The notes under the pieces are model-generated. The model ran no database searches and was not told the origin of the DNA. It saw only the letters and a program-made list of their open reading frames with translations. A program made the position numbers and the translations under genes. From Pirellulaceae bacterium (GTDB taxonomy: Bacteria > Planctomycetota > Planctomycetia > Pirellulales > Pirellulaceae), in the NCBI GenBank assembly GCA_030744095.1, contig JASLRF010000157.1, positions 1-6,445 of the forward strand: a DNA stretch of 6,445 nt, given 5' to 3'. Below, piece by piece: positions 5,489-6,445 of the stretch (its first letter is position 1; each line of letters begins with the position of its first letter).

Positions 5489-6445
5489 CTAGTTGTTTAG
5501 GAGCGTATTGCGGCCGATCCGTGGAATGGTCAAAAGTACCGGCAACGACCGTTGCGATTCGATATCCTCCGGACTCGTCAGGGATTGGTCGAGCCAATTG
5601 CCGGCCAGGGCGACTCCCGCGGCGCCGAACACGGCCGCCAGGAGGCCAAGTACGAGAATGGGAAGCTTCTGTGGACTGACCGGTTTGGTCACCAACGTCG
5701 CTGGCTGAATTAGATTCACATTCGAGATTTGGCGGGCGTCCAAGTCGTTGGAGATGCGGGCCAATTCGCGGCTCCTGGCATACGTCATGTAGTTGGCCCT
5801 GAGCAGTTCGGCATTCCGCTCAAGCTCACGAATCTGCACTTCGTTCTCATTGAGTTGCTGCAGCCGCGCGATCTGGGATCGATGCTCTTGGTCAAGATTG
5901 TCGATCTGAGCGGTCAGTGAAGCGGCGCGGGATTCTTCGATCTGCAACTCGAGTTCTTCCAGCAAATATCGAGCGCCGTCAACTTGCGCCCGCATCGCCA
6001 GCAGTCGTGGATGGCCCGCGTTGTAGCGGGCAGACATCTCGCGTTGCTGGATTTGCAGTGTATAAAGCTGATCGCGCATGTCGTCGAGCGCTTTGGGAGA
6101 GACCGTTGTTGCCGCTTCGTGTTTTGCGTTGCGAGACACGTCAGGGTGTGCCAATTGAAGTGCAGAGATTCTCGAGATCACTGAAGACCTTGCCGCCTCG
6201 GCCAAGATCAGTTCGCGACCCAAGCTCTTGATTTGGCCTTCAATAATGTCCCGCTGACTCTCGACCGAAACGAGTCCTACTCTGTTCTTCAAGTCGCGTA
6301 GCTGCGATGTGGTATCGGCAAGTTGTTGCTTGAGCAGGGCGGTCTGTGATTCGAAGAATTGCTCGGATCCTTCTGTGCGGTGCACGCGATGATGCAGTCG
6401 ATAGTATGCGTTGGAAAACGCCGTAACGATCCTCTGCGCCGTCTC
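5489..6445 (-). CDS. Wzz/GumC-like polysaccharide co-polymerase (chain-length/export protein), 5' end outside window
   Basis: The frame is open from the right edge to a TAG at 5491-5489, giving 318 residues of a longer protein; the GTG at 6385 is internal, because the frame upstream of it still reads as family sequence (ETAQRIVTAFSNAYYRLHHR). Long Glu/Gln/Leu-rich stretches at about 31-85 and 115-220 should form the periplasmic coiled-coil hairpin. YNAGHPRLLAM (141-151) matches the HP turn typical of GumC-type proteins, and SRELARISNDLDARQISNVNLIQPA (225-249) with PVSPQK is the conserved segment before the C-terminal membrane helix (about 261-285). A short cytoplasmic tail ends in IGRNTLLNN. 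Such proteins control chain length and export of polysaccharide in Wzx/Wzy systems. The tail is not fused to a tyrosine kinase domain. The N-terminal Wzz helix must lie beyond the window. The sugar transferase gene follows in the same operon. Confidence 0.92.
   Translation of the reverse strand, partial: ETAQRIVTAFSNAYYRLHHRVHRTEGSEQFFESQTALLKQQLADTTSQLRDLKNRVGLVSVESQRDIIEGQIKSLGRELILAEAARSSVISRISALQLAHPDVSRNAKHEAATTVSPKALDDMRDQLYTLQIQQREMSARYNAGHPRLLAMRAQVDGARYLLEELELQIEESRAASLTAQIDNLDQEHRSQIARLQQLNENEVQIRELERNAELLRANYMTYARSRELARISNDLDARQISNVNLIQPATLVTKPVSPQKLPILVLGLLAAVFGAAGVALAGNWLDQSLTSPEDIESQRSLPVLLTIPRIGRNTLLNN

Noticed and set aside
6383..6385. GTG at 6385 as the start of the Wzz/GumC-like gene
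   Set aside because: The frame stays open to the window edge and the upstream residues fit the family; the gene is cut by the window, not short.

Overview
The window looks like a piece of a planctomycete chromosome, probably of the Pirellula/Rhodopirellula type. The signs are a Ser/Thr protein kinase with an N-terminal zinc-finger-like segment next to an ECF sigma factor of the kind common in Planctomycetes, a moderately GC-rich composition (by eye), and weak Shine-Dalgarno sequences at several starts. The lineage is inferred from protein style only; there is no rRNA or other marker here. Both window edges cut through genes.

Layout: (1) 1-1055, minus strand: 5' two thirds or so of a Ser/Thr kinase gene that runs off the left edge. 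(2) 1056-1482: a 427-base divergent intergenic region holding a 13-bp exact direct repeat, an 8-bp inverted repeat and several small palindromes. (3) 1483-2082, plus strand: ECF-family sigma factor. (4) 2083-2204: short gap with a small hairpin. (5) 2205-4409, plus strand: P1B-2 type (Zn/Cd/Pb) heavy-metal exporting ATPase. (6) 4410-4434: 25-base convergent gap. (7) 4435-5469, minus strand: polyprenyl-phosphate sugar-1-phosphate transferase whose N-terminal domain looks like a GGDEF domain that has lost its active-site motif. (8) 5489-6445, minus strand: C-terminal part of a Wzz/GumC-like polysaccharide co-polymerase that runs off the right edge.

Three functional units are visible. The divergent kinase and sigma factor look like a signalling pair: the kinase carries an HX3CX2C segment like that of zinc-binding anti-sigma factors, so it may both bind and phosphorylate a sigma factor. 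The metal ATPase stands alone, with no ArsR or MerR family regulator beside it within the window. The last two genes are the end of an exopolysaccharide operon: the transferase would start the glycan on the lipid carrier and the Wzz/GumC protein would govern chain length or export.

No tRNA, rRNA, CRISPR array, insertion sequence or phage gene was seen. The best candidates for something under-described are the dead GGDEF-sugar transferase fusion and the repeat-bearing divergent control region between kinase and sigma factor.
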